From: Roseimaritima sp.
GTDB taxonomy: Bacteria; Planctomycetota; Planctomycetia; Pirellulales; Pirellulaceae
DNA: 6,496 bases
Assembly: GCA_007124075.1 (NCBI GenBank)
Contig: SLFV01000548.1
Location: 1 to 6,496 of the forward strand
Reading direction: 5' to 3'
Position numbers and translations under genes: made by a program. Under the pieces are notes generated by a model. It saw only the letters and a program-made list of their open reading frames with translations. It searched no databases and was not told the DNA's origin. Position 1 is the stretch's first letter. Every line of letters begins with the position of its first letter. Positions 5,933 to 6,496 of this stretch are shown in pieces.

Positions 5933-6323
5933 GAAGGACTGGAACAAGGTGGTTAGCGAACTTGCTTTGCCGATGGACACAACGTAAAAGCAGTTACGAT
6001 GCCGAATTGGCCTTTGTGCCAGAAAGCATTTCGCAAATCCCTGCGCAGCAACACGTTAAGGATATTTCGGCAAAGGGGTTGCGAAAGGGCAACGATGCCA
6101 GAATGCAACGCGATCCATCTTGACGTACTGACGCAAATTGCATAATGGGGAGCACTTAGAGCAATTTTCCCGAAATACCTCGGGTGTTACTTTTTTTCAA
6201 CATCTCAGGTATTGTTCCACCCCGTTGCCAGAAGGTCAACGAGATTTGTTGGTTGCCATTAAAGTTCCGTGCGTTTGTCGACAGCCGCTGAGAGCTGGGT
6301 TGTCGCTCCGTGCTGGGCAAATC
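5933..6323. other. non-coding stretch between divergent genes
   Basis: About 390 bp with no convincing gene. It should hold the promoter of the small - strand gene and that of the right-edge + strand gene. A + strand reading frame covering 5920-6123 lacks any recognisable protein character and overlaps the start of the - strand gene, so it is not called. The left part (5940-6120) has no clear promoter boxes. The right part carries the hairpin/T-run element described separately. From 6132 on, the frame of the right-edge gene is free of stops but contains no ATG. Confidence 0.5.
6169..6213 (+). other. hairpin with T7 run and overlapping inverted repeat (possible terminator or leader structure)
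   Basis: CCCGA (6169-6173) pairs with TCGGG (6180-6184) around a 6-nt loop, followed after 6 nt by seven T (6191-6197). Overlapping it, AATACCT (6174-6180) is the exact reverse complement of AGGTATT (6207-6213), giving a second 7-bp stem whose loop holds the T-run. The two stems share T6180 and cannot both form fully. The layout is reminiscent of a terminator/antiterminator switch ahead of the right-edge gene, but both stems are short and could be chance. Confidence 0.3.
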
Positions 6324-6496
6324 GTGGCGATTCGGGTTGGTTTAGCGATTAACTGCAGCCTACTATCGATTCTGTTTGTATGCGCGATTCCGCCTCACGC
6401 CGCTGGACAGTTGTTCGATCCGCTGGAGCAATTACCGGTTAGGTGGCAATTGGCGGAAAACGATTGTCGCGCTCGGGTTGTCCGTCACGATTTAGA
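6324..6496 (+). CDS. secreted protein of unknown function (N-terminal part, 3' truncated)
   Basis: The frame is open from 6132 to the right edge and contains no ATG. A GTG at 6324 begins a textbook signal peptide: MAIRVGLAIN with one Arg, then the hydrophobic SLLSILFVCAI, then PPHAAG with a probable cleavage after HAA (near residue 27). The mature part begins GQLFDPLEQLPVRWQLAENDC and runs off the window at residue 57. TTG codons at 6300, 6249 and 6246 are alternative starts; an AGAAGG at 6230-6235 lies 10 nt before the TTG at 6246. The GTG is preferred because it gives a signal peptide of normal length. I do not recognise the family. The N-terminal style is common for exported planctomycete proteins. 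Confidence 0.6.
   Translation, partial: MAIRVGLAINCSLLSILFVCAIPPHAAGQLFDPLEQLPVRWQLAENDCRARVVRHDL

Noticed and set aside
5920..6123. 67-codon open frame on + in the long spacer
   Set aside because: Its start overlaps the start codon of the - strand gene, the product looks random, and no ribosome-binding site fits.

Overview
The window looks like a chromosomal stretch from a planctomycete, most likely of the Pirellula/Rhodopirellula type. The clearest sign is a HEAT-repeat protein ending in the heme-binding domain typical of Pirellula and Verrucomicrobium. It is accompanied by an exported Asp-box sialidase-like protein, an exported PQQ-like beta-propeller protein, frequent secretion signals, poor ribosome-binding sites and loosely packed genes. 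This placement comes from protein resemblance read by eye, not from a search.

Layout, left to right: (1) the 3' end of an alpha/beta-hydrolase-fold gene on +; (2) a short convergent spacer with two small hairpins; (3) a secreted sialidase-family gene on -; (4) a divergent spacer of about 230 bp; (5) a sufE gene on + for iron-sulfur cluster assembly; (6) a 114 bp spacer with hairpins; (7) an exported HEAT plus c-type-heme protein on +; (8) a 170 bp spacer; (9) an exported PQQ-like beta-propeller protein on +; (10) a convergent spacer with a long-stem/T-tract terminator candidate and a second GC hairpin; (11) a small helical, coiled-coil-like protein of unknown function on -; (12) about 400 bp without a convincing gene, holding an inverted repeat and a hairpin/T7 element; (13) the first 57 codons of a secreted protein of unknown function on +, running off the right edge.

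The genes do not form an obvious single pathway. The hydrolase, sialidase, heme protein, propeller protein and right-edge protein are probably degradative or envelope functions, as is common in this group. SufE is a cytoplasmic housekeeping protein, with no sufS or other suf gene in view. The heme protein and the propeller protein are adjacent, co-directional and both exported, so a functional link is possible but unproven.

I saw no tRNA, rRNA, CRISPR, insertion sequence, phage or defence gene. Most of the window is ordinary. The parts worth a second look are the small coiled-coil protein, the compact single-heme HEAT protein, and the structured non-coding segments.
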